From the NCBI GenBank assembly GCA_022793065.1, contig JAAWCE010000046.1, positions 94,004 to 158,003 of the forward strand: a DNA stretch of 64,000 nt, read 5' to 3'. The DNA comes from Lachnospiraceae bacterium (GTDB lineage Bacteria; Bacillota; Clostridia; Lachnospirales; Lachnospiraceae). The position numbers and the translations under genes are program-made. The notes under the pieces are model-generated. The model had not been told where the DNA came from. It made no database searches and was given only the letters and a program-made list of their open reading frames with translations. Positions 51,875 to 60,492 of the stretch are shown here, in pieces (within the stretch, counting starts at the first letter, position 1; the number at the start of each line of letters is the position of its first letter).

Positions 51875-52846
51875 ATGAGTGGAAAAAAGGGAAAAGAAAT
51901 TCCTGTTTTTTTTGCGGCGGATGACAATTATTGCCCTTTTCTGGCGGTGGCGCTGCAGTCATTGACGGATCATACATCTGAGGAAAACAGATATTGTATC
52001 AGAATATTGCATACGCACATTTCTCAGGAAAATAAGGAAGAACTGTATCAATATGAAAAACGTAATGTCAGTATTATTTTTGACAATGTAAGCTGTTATA
52101 TTGAGAAGATAGAAGATAAATTATATACAAGGGATTACTATTCCAGAACAACATATTTTAGACTGTTTATTCCAGCGTTATATCCCCAGTATGACAAAGT
52201 TCTCTATTTTGACAGCGATATTGTTATTTTGGAAGATATTGCCAGGTTATATCAAATGGACATGGGGAATTCGTTAATTGCGGCGGCGCCGGATGATGTG
52301 ATTCAGCGTAATGAAGCATTTCGGGCCTATGCTGAAAAGGTTGTGGGGGTTGCGGATTATCATGGATATTTTAACGCCGGGGTTTTATTGATGAATCTCC
52401 GTGAACTTCGCAGTTTTCGGCTGGAAGAGAAATTTCTTTATTCACTGGAAAGAATTTATTTCCCTGTGGCGCAGGATCAGGACTATCTGAACAGATTATG
52501 TAAGGGCAGGGTAAAAATGGTTGGCAGAATATGGAACAGGATGCCCATACCTGACCCGGCCATACAAACAGAAGATGTGAAATTGATTCATTTTAATCTT
52601 GCGTTTAAGCCCTGGCATTTTGATAATATATTGTATGAGGATTTTTTCTGGAGATATGCCCGGCGGACAAGATACTTTGATAAGATATTAAAAATCAGGG
52701 AAGAATATACGGAGGCAGAACGTTACAGAGACAATCAGACACATGAGAAGCTGATTCGTCTGGCTGAGAGGGAGGCGGATTGTGTGGGGGACGACAGAGA
52801 ATACCGCAAAGCTGTTATGCTGCCGGAGGCGGTATCGATTGGCTGA
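51875..52846 (+). CDS. GT8-family glycosyltransferase (copy 2)
   Basis: 323 residues from ATG 51875, with AAAGGAG 10 bases upstream (an in-frame GTG at 51830 is the alternative). Clear LgtC/GT8 features: VFFAADDNYCPFLAVALQSL, FRLFIPALYPQYDKVLYFDSDIVILEDIARLY (DSD), YFNAGVLLMNLRELR, DQDYLNRLCKG and LIHFNLAFKPWHF. The C-terminal ~60 residues are charged and helical. It differs enough from the preceding GT8 that each probably adds a different sugar or acts at a different step. Confidence 0.87.
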   Translation: MSGKKGKEIPVFFAADDNYCPFLAVALQSLTDHTSEENRYCIRILHTHISQENKEELYQYEKRNVSIIFDNVSCYIEKIEDKLYTRDYYSRTTYFRLFIPALYPQYDKVLYFDSDIVILEDIARLYQMDMGNSLIAAAPDDVIQRNEAFRAYAEKVVGVADYHGYFNAGVLLMNLRELRSFRLEEKFLYSLERIYFPVAQDQDYLNRLCKGRVKMVGRIWNRMPIPDPAIQTEDVKLIHFNLAFKPWHFDNILYEDFFWRYARRTRYFDKILKIREEYTEAERYRDNQTHEKLIRLAEREADCVGDDREYRKAVMLPEAVSIG

Positions 52847-52908
52847 GAGAATGGCGTTCAGTGAAAAGGCTGATTTAAAGGTTTTAAATGTAATTACGGG
52901 AGGATAAC

Positions 52909-53994
52909 ATGGGGAAAACGGAAAAACGGATTGGATGGTTTGTGGTAGGAGAAAGTGAGAAAGAACAGTGTGCCGTCATGGGACAGGGGAGAAATGAGGC
53001 GAAGCAGTGTTCTGGGATGGGGCAGAAGAACGAGGCGGAGCAATGCGCTGTGAGATGTCAGGAGAGAAATGAGACAGGACAGGGGTTTGTAATGTGTCAG
53101 GAGAGAAATGAGACAGGACAGGGGTTTGTAATGTGTCAGGATGAAAAAGATTCGGAACGGATGAAGGTACTTCGTCGGATTCGGCTGTTGGAACAGGAAG
53201 GCAGGTTTGATGTGGATGCGGAGGATGATCCCCCAACAATCCCTCTGATGCCTGACCAAATAGATTATTTGCGCACAAAATTCATAAGTCGGCTTAAAAG
53301 GAAAGCCGCATATATGGTTGCAGGATTATTTGTGAATTCTTTAATCAGGAAGAAGAAACTAATCATCAAGCAAGTCATTGGCATGGAAAATTTAAATTGT
53401 GTTAAGAGTGGCGCGATAATCACTTGTAATCATTTTCATCCATATGATTGTCTTATGGTGGAACATCTTTTTCAAAATTCAGAACAAATGGGAAAAAAGC
53501 AGTTGTTTAAGGTGATTCGGGAAGGAAATTATACTAATTTTCCGGGATTTTACGGCGTATTGTTCCGCAATTGTAATACGCTTCCTTTGAGCCGGATGAA
53601 AGAGACCATGTATCAGTTCTTAAAAGCGGTGGATACCATTCTGACGAGAGGGGATTTTATTTTAGTTTATCCGGAACAGAGTATGTGGTGGAATTACAGG
53701 AAACCAAAGCCGCTAAAAAATGGGGCGTTTAAATTTGCAGTCAGAAATCATGTGCCGGTGATTCCGTTTTTCATCACCATGGAAGACGGGGACAAAATGG
53801 GGGCGGATGGTTTTCCTGTGCAGGAGTATACTATTTTTATCAAGGAGCCTATTTATCCTCAGACAGAAGGGGCAATCCGTGAGCAGGCGCAGGCTATGAA
53901 AGAGGAAAATGCCCATGTGTGGAAGCAGGTTTATGAGGACTTTTACGGAAGTCCGCTAGTCTACTCTGTTCCCCAGGAACGGACGCGCTTGTGA
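52909..53994 (+). CDS. PlsC-type acyltransferase with repetitive N-terminal extension
   Basis: 361 residues; GGGAGG is 9 bases before the ATG. The acyltransferase core begins near residue 130: AIITCNHFHPYDCLMVEHLF (H-x4-D catalytic motif), LSRMKETMYQF, FILVYPEQSMWW and VPVIPFFIT. A ~75-residue N-terminal extension precedes it, made of about five imperfect 12-13-residue units with a cysteine each (EKEQCAVMGQ, NEAKQCSGMGQ, NEAEQCAVRCQ, then two identical ERNETGQGFVMCQ). The last two units are exact 39-base repeats in the DNA (53062-53100, 53101-53139). The core should acylate a lysophospholipid or glycolipid; the extension has no known match and may bind metal or partners. Confidence 0.82.
   Translation: MGKTEKRIGWFVVGESEKEQCAVMGQGRNEAKQCSGMGQKNEAEQCAVRCQERNETGQGFVMCQERNETGQGFVMCQDEKDSERMKVLRRIRLLEQEGRFDVDAEDDPPTIPLMPDQIDYLRTKFISRLKRKAAYMVAGLFVNSLIRKKKLIIKQVIGMENLNCVKSGAIITCNHFHPYDCLMVEHLFQNSEQMGKKQLFKVIREGNYTNFPGFYGVLFRNCNTLPLSRMKETMYQFLKAVDTILTRGDFILVYPEQSMWWNYRKPKPLKNGAFKFAVRNHVPVIPFFITMEDGDKMGADGFPVQEYTIFIKEPIYPQTEGAIREQAQAMKEENAHVWKQVYEDFYGSPLVYSVPQERTRL
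53062..53139 (+). repeat. Exact 39-bp tandem repeat within the acyltransferase gene
   Basis: Two identical 39-base units (53062-53100 and 53101-53139) encode ERNETGQGFVMCQ twice. The preceding ~100 bases contain three diverged units. Unit length is a multiple of three, so gain or loss keeps the frame. Confidence 0.92.
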
Positions 53995-53997
53995 TGT

Positions 53998-54822
53998 ATG
54001 GGCACAAAAAAGAAAAGGGACTGCAAAAGAACGGCTGAAATGAAAAGAGGAAGATATCATAACAAAATCATATATTATACGGATGAATGTCATGAGGAAT
54101 TTTCCGGAGTGAGCATTGTGCCCAAGAGAATTGATGAAAATTATCATTATTTTCATGGACGTATGTGGGATTTTTTTTCTTTCTTGATGCAGAATATATT
54201 GAGTTTACCCATAAAAGTTGTATATGCGAGAGTAAAATTCCGCATGAAATTTGTGGGAAGAGAAAAATTCAAATGTTGTAAAGACAGAGGATACTTTATC
54301 TATGCAAATCACACGCAGCCGTTTGGAGATACTTTGATTCCCAGTCTTGCCAATTTTCCGAAACGCAATTTCTTTATTGTCAGTCCTGAAAATGTGTCTA
54401 TGCCAGGTTTTGGAGGCATTGTGGAGCTGTTGGGAGCGGTTCCTGTTCCCTGTGATTTTAAGGGAATGAAAAATTTTCTTGCATCCGTAGAACAAATCAT
54501 TCAAAAGAATGATTCCATTACAATTTATCCTGAGGCCCATATCTGGCCTTATTATATCCATATTCGTCCTTTCGGAGCGGTATCCTTTCGGTATCCGGTA
54601 ATGTATTCCAGTCCTGTTTTTGTACTGACCAATACCTATCATAGCCGGGGCCGCGGGAATAAAGTACAAATTATTACCTATATCGACGGCCCGTTTTATC
54701 CGGATGAATCTTTGAAGTTCAAGGAAAGACAGCAAAAATTGCGTGACAAAGTGTATGAGTGTATGCTTTTGCGAAGTAAAGAAAGCGATTTTGAGTATAT
54801 TATATATAAGAAAAAGACGTAA
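53998..54822 (+). CDS. PlsC-type acyltransferase
   Basis: 274 residues starting 3 bases after the preceding stop. The acyltransferase core has YFIYANHTQPFGDTLIPSLANF: the catalytic histidine is followed by five, not four, residues before Asp (H-x5-D), a departure from the PlsC H-x4-D. Later motifs: PGFGGIVELLGAVPVPCD, TIYPEAHIWPYYIHIRPF and SPVFVLTNTYHSRGRGN. The tail is basic (YIIYKKKT). It may be a divergent or inactive partner of the acyltransferase upstream. Operon partner of the two GT8 genes; the set would build an acylated glycan in the membrane (inference). Confidence 0.75.
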   Translation: MGTKKKRDCKRTAEMKRGRYHNKIIYYTDECHEEFSGVSIVPKRIDENYHYFHGRMWDFFSFLMQNILSLPIKVVYARVKFRMKFVGREKFKCCKDRGYFIYANHTQPFGDTLIPSLANFPKRNFFIVSPENVSMPGFGGIVELLGAVPVPCDFKGMKNFLASVEQIIQKNDSITIYPEAHIWPYYIHIRPFGAVSFRYPVMYSSPVFVLTNTYHSRGRGNKVQIITYIDGPFYPDESLKFKERQQKLRDKVYECMLLRSKESDFEYIIYKKKT

Positions 54823-54841
54823 TCTTCTGATGACGTCTTTT
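54812..54841 (+). terminator. Intrinsic terminator overlapping the stop codon
   Basis: AAAAGACGT (54812-54820) pairs with ACGTCTTTT (54833-54841), loop of 12 bases including TAA of the acyltransferase gene; it ends in a T-run. Confidence 0.6.
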
Positions 54842-54884
54842 CTAAGGCATATCTGAGGAATTTGAATGAATTTGAATAATAGTG

Positions 54885-54913
54885 TTGAATTTTTTCCCAT
54901 AATTAGGTACACT
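54885..54913 (+). promoter_or_regulatory. Candidate promoter of chemoreceptor gene
   Basis: TTGAAT (54885-54890), 17-base spacer, TACACT (54908-54913), 52 bases before the ATG. Confidence 0.45.
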
Positions 54914-54964
54914 TAATATTAACGTAAGAGTTAAATCTAAGGAATCGCTGGAAGGAGCGGCAAA

Positions 54965-56647
54965 ATGAGAAAATCAATGAATCAGTCAACATTATCCCTG
55001 ATTTTAAATGGGATATCCATTCTGACACTATTATTTTTACTTTTTTCCCTAATGACGTATAACAGTATTACAAATCAATTAAACGAGGCCAATGAAGAGC
55101 GATTTGCACTTACATATAATGCAAATCGTTTTATGAATGGTTCGGCCTATCTGACCAATGAGGTAAGGGCATATGCGGCTACGGGCGATGAAGAACATTA
55201 TAATAATTATTGGAATGAAGTCAATGAACTGAAGAACCGGGACAAGGGTGTTGCTGCCATGCAGGAAATCGGGATTACTTCAGAAGAACAAGATATGATC
55301 AATGAAATGTATTCACTGTCTAATCAGTTGGTGCCTCTGGAAGAAGAAGCCATGAATGAAGTAAAAGCGGGCAGCAGAGAAGAAGCGGTGGCATATGTGT
55401 ATGGAACGGAGTATAGTGATTCCATTGCGAAAATCAATGCTTTGAAGGAGCAGTTTCTTGCGGCGCTGGATGAAAGGACATTGGCTCAGGTGGCGGAATT
55501 ACAGGAGCGGGAAGAATTGATTCGGATGGTCATGATTCTGGCGATGATTCTGGTTGGAGTGGTTCTCCTCATTGTGATGATAGTTACCAGGAGAAAGATA
55601 CTGCGTCCGGTAATTCTGGTAAAGAATCAGATGGGAGAGATTTCAAAAGGCAATCTTTCGGCGGATTTTACGCTGCAGTCCGATACTTCCGAGATTGGAA
55701 TGTTGGTGGAATCCATTCATGAGACAAAGCGGGAACTGAAGAAATATATTCAGGATATAGATTTTATTTTGGCACAGATGGCAGACGGGAATATGGATCT
55801 CTCTGTGGGGGATGATTATCGAGGAGAATTTTTGCCTATTCAGAATGCAATGCGCCAGATATTAGATGCGCTTAACGGGGCGCTTTTCAGAATTAACCAA
55901 ACGGCGGAACAGGTATCTTTGGAGGCGGAGAGGCTGTCCGCCGGCGCGGGGATTTTGTCAAACGGCACAGTGCAGCAGGCATCGGCGGTGGAAGAACTAT
56001 CCGCAAGTATTCAGGAGATTTCCAGGCAGGTAGACTCTACTTCAGAGGATGCGGAGTATGCCAGGAAAGCAGCCGAAGAGGCGTCGGAGATGATGGGCAT
56101 CTGCGGACAGAAGATGGAAGCGCTGACGGCTGCCATGGAGGATATTTCCAAAGCGTCTCACCAAATTGGCGGTATTATTAAAACCATAGACGACATTTCT
56201 TTCCAGACGAAAATTTTGGCGCTCAATGCTGCCGTGGAAGCGGCGCGGGCAGGGGAAGCCGGACTGGGATTTGCCGTGGTTGCCGACGAAGTGCAAAGTC
56301 TGGCGAATAAAAGCGCGGCATCAGCACAGGGGATTACGGAATTGATAGAGAATGCAATGCAGTTGGTTCAATACGGTTCTTCCTTATCTTCCGATACTAC
56401 AGAAGCGCTTTCGGGAGTGGTAAAAAGTGCGGAACAATCTGCGGAAATGGTGGAGAGAATTGCGGATTCCGCGCTGCAGCAGTCACAGTCGCTTAAACAG
56501 TTGACACGCGGTATGGAACAGATTTCCGAGGTGGTTCAGACCAATGCTGCAACGGCGCAGGAATCGGCCGCATCTGCAAGAGAACTGAGCGATATGTCCT
56601 CCGAATTAAAACTTTCCGTTCATAAATTCCGGCTCAGGGGCATGTAA
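54965..56647 (+). CDS. Methyl-accepting chemotaxis protein
   Basis: 560 residues; AAGGAG is 8 bases before the ATG. TM1 (~10-30, [19 protein letters not shown]), an extracytoplasmic helical sensor (~35-185), TM2 (~188-210, [19 protein letters not shown]), HAMP (~211-270, [18 protein letters not shown]), and a cytoplasmic signalling domain with the hairpin tip [39 protein letters not shown] (~410-460). Methylation-helix Glu/Gln pairs are present. The sensor is a four-helix type with no named ligand domain. Signals to CheA/CheW, none of which is in the window. Confidence 0.93.
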   Translation: MRKSMNQSTLSLILNGISILTLLFLLFSLMTYNSITNQLNEANEERFALTYNANRFMNGSAYLTNEVRAYAATGDEEHYNNYWNEVNELKNRDKGVAAMQEIGITSEEQDMINEMYSLSNQLVPLEEEAMNEVKAGSREEAVAYVYGTEYSDSIAKINALKEQFLAALDERTLAQVAELQEREELIRMVMILAMILVGVVLLIVMIVTRRKILRPVILVKNQMGEISKGNLSADFTLQSDTSEIGMLVESIHETKRELKKYIQDIDFILAQMADGNMDLSVGDDYRGEFLPIQNAMRQILDALNGALFRINQTAEQVSLEAERLSAGAGILSNGTVQQASAVEELSASIQEISRQVDSTSEDAEYARKAAEEASEMMGICGQKMEALTAAMEDISKASHQIGGIIKTIDDISFQTKILALNAAVEAARAGEAGLGFAVVADEVQSLANKSAASAQGITELIENAMQLVQYGSSLSSDTTEALSGVVKSAEQSAEMVERIADSALQQSQSLKQLTRGMEQISEVVQTNAATAQESAASARELSDMSSELKLSVHKFRLRGM

Positions 56648-56688
56648 AAAATTTTCTGTACATAATATTGATGAAATGGGAGGTTACT

Positions 56689-58539
56689 ATGAGTCGTTTG
56701 AAAATTGCAACGCCGAATCAGGCGCAGCTTACGGTGGAGCGTCTGTATAAGGATCTGGAGAGACGCATTATTGCCAGTCCCCCCGGCCTCTGTCCTGTTG
56801 ATCTGCAGCTTTCTTTCTTAAAACTCTGTCATGCGCAAACCTGTGGAAAATGCTCACCTTGCCGTATTGGTTTGGGACAACTGCAGAATTTGCTGGAGGA
56901 TGTTTTGGAAGGCAGGGGAAGTCTTAAGACTCTTGATTTGATTCGGGAGACTGCGTCGAGCATTATGGATTCTGCCGACTGTGCCATTGGTTATGAAGCG
57001 GCCCACATGGTGCTGACAGGTATGGACGGTTTTATAAAGGATTATAAGCATCATATTGAACACGGAAAATGTTCCTGTCATATTACGCAGCCGGTGCCCT
57101 GTGTGGCATTGTGTCCGGCCGGCGTAGATATTCCGGGTTACATAGCGTTGGTGAGGGAGGAGAGGTATGCCGATGCGGTAAAACTGATACGCAAAGACAA
57201 TCCGTTTCCTACTGCATGCGCATTGATTTGTGAACATCCCTGTGAGGCCAGATGCCGAAGGAATATGATTGACAGTTCCGTGAATATCAGGGGATTAAAG
57301 CGTATGGCTGTGGACAATGCCAGGGCCAATACGGTTCCGACGCCGGAGAAAGCGGAGAGTACGGGGAAGCGCGTGGCTATCGTGGGAGGCGGCCCCGGAG
57401 GACTTTCGGCGGCGTATTATCTGGAGTTAATGGGGCATCATGCAGTTGTATTTGAAGAGAAAGGTAAACTGGGCGGTATGCTGCGCTATGGAATTCCAAA
57501 CTACCGTTTTCCCAGGGAGCGTCTTCAGGAGGATATAGATACCATTCTTTCTACAGGGGTGGAAGTACACCTTAATACCCGCATTGGCAATGGGGAAGGA
57601 GAGATTCCTTTCGGGCAGTTGCGGAAGGAATATGATGCGGTCTACGTGGCCATCGGCGCTCATACGGATAAAAAAATCGGTATTGAAGGAGAAGATTCCC
57701 ATGGTGTGATTTCTGCGGTGGAAATGCTGCGTCATATCGGGGATGAGAATATGCCGGATTTTAAGGGAAAGAGAGTGGTTGTGGTGGGCGGCGGTAATGT
57801 GGCCATGGACTGTACTCGTTCCGCAATCCGTCTGGGAGCCGAAAAAGTGGGCATTGCCTATCGGAGACGCCAAGATGATATGACCGCGTTGCCGGAGGAA
57901 GTTGAAGGAGCCATTGCAGAGGGTGCGGAGTTATTTAGTTTGAAGGCGCCGCACAAAATAGAAGCGGATGCAGATGGAAATGTGACCGCTTTGTGGGTGG
58001 AACCTCAAATTATCGGACCTATTGACGCATGGGGCAGGGCAAGACCCATTCAGGCAGATATTCCTCTCCAGAGAATTCCTTGTGATATTGTGGTGGTTGC
58101 CATAGGGCAGGGGATTGAGATTCGTGATTTTGAAGAGGCGGGTCTGGCTGTAAAACGTGGTACCATTGCTGCTTTAAGCGACAGTGAAGTGGAAGATGTA
58201 AGGGGAGTATTTGCAGGCGGCGACTGTGTGACCGGACCGGCAACCGTGATACGTGCCATTGCTTCCGGTAAGGTGGCGGCTGCAAATATTGATGAGTATC
58301 TGGGATTCCATCATGTGATTTCCTGTGATGTGGAGATTCCGCCTGTAAGATATGAGGATAAGGAACCTTGCGGAAGGATACAGTTATCCGAGGAGGAAGC
58401 AGGCGTGCGAAAGAAAAATTTTGATGCCTTTGAATGTGGCATGACCAAACAAGAGGCATGTCAGGAGGCGGGCAGATGTCTGCGATGTGATAAATATGGC
58501 TATGGAAGCCTGAAAGGAGGACGTGCTGCGATATGGTAA
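56689..58539 (+). CDS. NAD(P)-linked flavoprotein subunit (NuoF-type Fe-S plus GltD-like)
   Basis: 616 residues from ATG 56689 (GGGAGG upstream). N-terminal NuoF-like [4Fe-4S] helical domain with CGKCSPCRIGLGQ (~residue 53); then the glutamate-synthase small-subunit (GltD/NfnB-like) Fe-S domain with CVALCPAGVDIPGYI and CALICEHPCEARCRRNMID; FAD domain GGGPGGLSAAYYLELMGH; NAD(P) domain VVGGGNVAMDCTRSAIRLGA; and YAGGDCVTGPATVIRAIASG near the end. There is no FMN domain. It overlaps the hydrogenase gene by 7 bases and should be its electron partner, passing electrons between NAD(P)H and the hydrogenase. Whether it is bifurcating cannot be told. Confidence 0.85.
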   Translation: MSRLKIATPNQAQLTVERLYKDLERRIIASPPGLCPVDLQLSFLKLCHAQTCGKCSPCRIGLGQLQNLLEDVLEGRGSLKTLDLIRETASSIMDSADCAIGYEAAHMVLTGMDGFIKDYKHHIEHGKCSCHITQPVPCVALCPAGVDIPGYIALVREERYADAVKLIRKDNPFPTACALICEHPCEARCRRNMIDSSVNIRGLKRMAVDNARANTVPTPEKAESTGKRVAIVGGGPGGLSAAYYLELMGHHAVVFEEKGKLGGMLRYGIPNYRFPRERLQEDIDTILSTGVEVHLNTRIGNGEGEIPFGQLRKEYDAVYVAIGAHTDKKIGIEGEDSHGVISAVEMLRHIGDENMPDFKGKRVVVVGGGNVAMDCTRSAIRLGAEKVGIAYRRRQDDMTALPEEVEGAIAEGAELFSLKAPHKIEADADGNVTALWVEPQIIGPIDAWGRARPIQADIPLQRIPCDIVVVAIGQGIEIRDFEEAGLAVKRGTIAALSDSEVEDVRGVFAGGDCVTGPATVIRAIASGKVAAANIDEYLGFHHVISCDVEIPPVRYEDKEPCGRIQLSEEEAGVRKKNFDAFECGMTKQEACQEAGRCLRCDKYGYGSLKGGRAAIW

Positions 58540-60410
58540 ATCTTGTAATAGACGGTTTGGCAGTATCGGTTCCCGAAGGTACTACAATTATGAAAGCAGC
58601 GGCACAATTAGGAATTGAGATTCCTCACCTGTGCTTTCTGGAGGGCATTAATGAAATCAGCGCATGCAAAGTCTGTGTTGTGGAAATGCGTCCCATGGGA
58701 GAAGAGAAGTCCATAGATAAATTGATAACTGCCTGTAACAGTGCTGTGGAAGAAGGAATGGTGATATATACCAATTCCCCCAAAGTAAGAAGAGTACGCC
58801 GCAATAATGTGGAGTTGATTCTGTCTCAACATGACTGTCATTGTGCCACCTGCGCCCGGAGCGGAAATTGCAATCTGCAGAAAATTTCAAATGATTTGGG
58901 GATTTTGGAAGTTCCATTTCAAGAGGAAGTACCGCAGATTCCATGGGACAGCAATTTCCCTTTGATTCGCGATGCAAGAAAATGTATCAAATGTATGCGG
59001 TGTGTTCAGATTTGCGATAAAGTACAGGATATGCGTGTGTGGGATGTGCAGAATACAGGTTCCCGCACTACAGTGGATGTGGCCGGTAATAAGACCATTG
59101 AAAACAGTGATTGTACCTTATGCGGCCAGTGTATCACCCATTGTCCTACGGGAGCTTTAAGGGAGCGCTATGATATTCCTAAGGTATTTGATGCGTTGGC
59201 GGACCCTGTTCGGATCACTGTTGTACAAGTGGCGCCGGCAGTGCGGACTGCATGGGGGGAAGAGATGGGACTGGCGCCTGAAGATTTTACGGAAGGCAAA
59301 ATGGTTGCGGCTTTAAAGCGGATTGGGTTTGATTATGTTTTTGACACCAATTTTGCAGCGGATTTAACGATTATGGAAGAGGGAAATGAGCTTTTGGAAA
59401 GGTTGGAGAATCCGGGCAAATATGCCTGGCCCATGTTTACTTCTTGTTGTCCCGGTTGGGTGAGCTTTGTCTCCAAACGGTATCCGAAATATTTGCGCAA
59501 CTTGTCCACGGCCAAATCCCCGCAGCAGATGTTCGGCGCTATGGCCAAGACTTATTTTGCTCAGAAAAAGGGAATGGATCCTCATAATATCTGCAGCATT
59601 TCCATCATGCCCTGTGTCTCCAAAAAGCGTGAGGCGTCACTTTCGTATATGAGGAGCGCCGGAGCCGGGCAAGATGTAGATATTGTGCTCACCACACGGG
59701 AATTAGTGCGTATGATGCGGGCGGAACATATCAATCCGAAGTTTCTGAAGGAAGAAAAATTTGATTCTCCTTTGGGGGAGAGTACAGGTGCGGGAGTGAT
59801 ATTCGGTGTTACCGGCGGTGTCATGGAAGCGGCGCTTCGGACGGCCTATGCGGTGGTGGAAGGGCATAATTGTGAGCCGGATGCTTTTCAGGCGGTGCGG
59901 GACACCAGGGGCATCAAGGAAGCTCAGGGAATCTTCCCTTTGGGGGATGCCCCAGGCATCAAGGAAGCGCAGGGAATCTTCCCTGTTGGGGAAGCCCAGG
60001 GCGTTGAAGGAGCGATTCGTACCTATGGCAGGAGAGAAGCCGATTTTCAACTGGGCGGCAAAACTTTACATACTTGTACGGTCAGCGGTTTAGGCAATGC
60101 TGAAAGGTTGATGCAGGATATTGTGGCCGGAAAAGTGAAGTATGATTTTGTGGAAGTTATGGCTTGCCCCGGCGGGTGTGTGGGAGGCGGCGGACAGCCA
60201 ATTCATGACGGTTGTGAAATGGCGGAAGAGAGAGGGCAGGAATTATATCGGTTAGATGAAGAAAGGCCCCTGCGTTATTCTCATGAAAATCCTGAAGTGC
60301 AGAAAGCATATGAGGAATTTCTTGAAAAGCCTCTCAGCCGGAAAGCACATGAGCTGCTTCATTCAAAACATGTGAATGAATTGGTATTTGAGACGCATAA
60401 TTATTTCTGA
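58533..60410 (+). CDS. hydA: [FeFe] hydrogenase, group A, multi-cluster catalytic subunit
   Basis: 625 residues. N-terminal NuoG-like [2Fe-2S] ferredoxin (PHLCFLEGINEISACKVCVVE), a His-ligated [4Fe-4S] (HDCHCATCARSGNC) and two ferredoxin [4Fe-4S] (CIKCMRCVQIC, CTLCGQCITHC); then the H-cluster domain with all three binding motifs (TSCCPGW, MPCVSKKREA, MACPGGCVGGGGQP) and GVTGGVMEAALRT. Coupled to the flavoprotein gene. Odd: near residue 460 the otherwise conserved loop after YAVVEGHNCEPDAF contains a 15-residue tandem repeat (GIKEAQGIFPLGDAP and GIKEAQGIFPVGEAQ, plus a third partial). The repeat likely forms a surface loop. Function: H2 production or uptake with NAD(P)H-linked electrons. Confidence 0.95.
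   Translation: MVNLVIDGLAVSVPEGTTIMKAAAQLGIEIPHLCFLEGINEISACKVCVVEMRPMGEEKSIDKLITACNSAVEEGMVIYTNSPKVRRVRRNNVELILSQHDCHCATCARSGNCNLQKISNDLGILEVPFQEEVPQIPWDSNFPLIRDARKCIKCMRCVQICDKVQDMRVWDVQNTGSRTTVDVAGNKTIENSDCTLCGQCITHCPTGALRERYDIPKVFDALADPVRITVVQVAPAVRTAWGEEMGLAPEDFTEGKMVAALKRIGFDYVFDTNFAADLTIMEEGNELLERLENPGKYAWPMFTSCCPGWVSFVSKRYPKYLRNLSTAKSPQQMFGAMAKTYFAQKKGMDPHNICSISIMPCVSKKREASLSYMRSAGAGQDVDIVLTTRELVRMMRAEHINPKFLKEEKFDSPLGESTGAGVIFGVTGGVMEAALRTAYAVVEGHNCEPDAFQAVRDTRGIKEAQGIFPLGDAPGIKEAQGIFPVGEAQGVEGAIRTYGRREADFQLGGKTLHTCTVSGLGNAERLMQDIVAGKVKYDFVEVMACPGGCVGGGGQPIHDGCEMAEERGQELYRLDEERPLRYSHENPEVQKAYEEFLEKPLSRKAHELLHSKHVNELVFETHNYF
59910..60014 (+). repeat. 45-bp in-frame tandem repeat inside hydA
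   Basis: Units of 45 bases at 59910-59954 and 59955-59999 differ at few positions, with a partial, diverged third from 60000. Each contains AGGGAATCTTCCCT, itself nearly palindromic. They encode the GIKEAQGIFP loop. Confidence 0.88.
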
Positions 60411-60467
60411 TACATACCTTGTTGATAAAAACCTTACGATAAAGGTGCTGATAAGAAAGGAAAGATG

Positions 60468-60492
60468 GGCGGGAGCTATAACAGCTCCCGCC
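60468..60492. terminator. Hairpin between convergent hydA and ABC permease genes
   Basis: GGCGGGAGCT (60468-60477), loop ATAAC, AGCTCCCGCC (60483-60492); the minus-strand permease's stop and last codons lie within it. A-rich DNA precedes it (AAGAAAGGAAAGAT), giving a U-run for minus-strand transcripts (TCTTTCC). Confidence 0.7.

Noticed and set aside
59910..60014. Insertion sequence or CRISPR-like repeats in hydA
   Set aside because: Adjacent units without spacers, in frame with the protein, so a tandem repeat is the simpler explanation.
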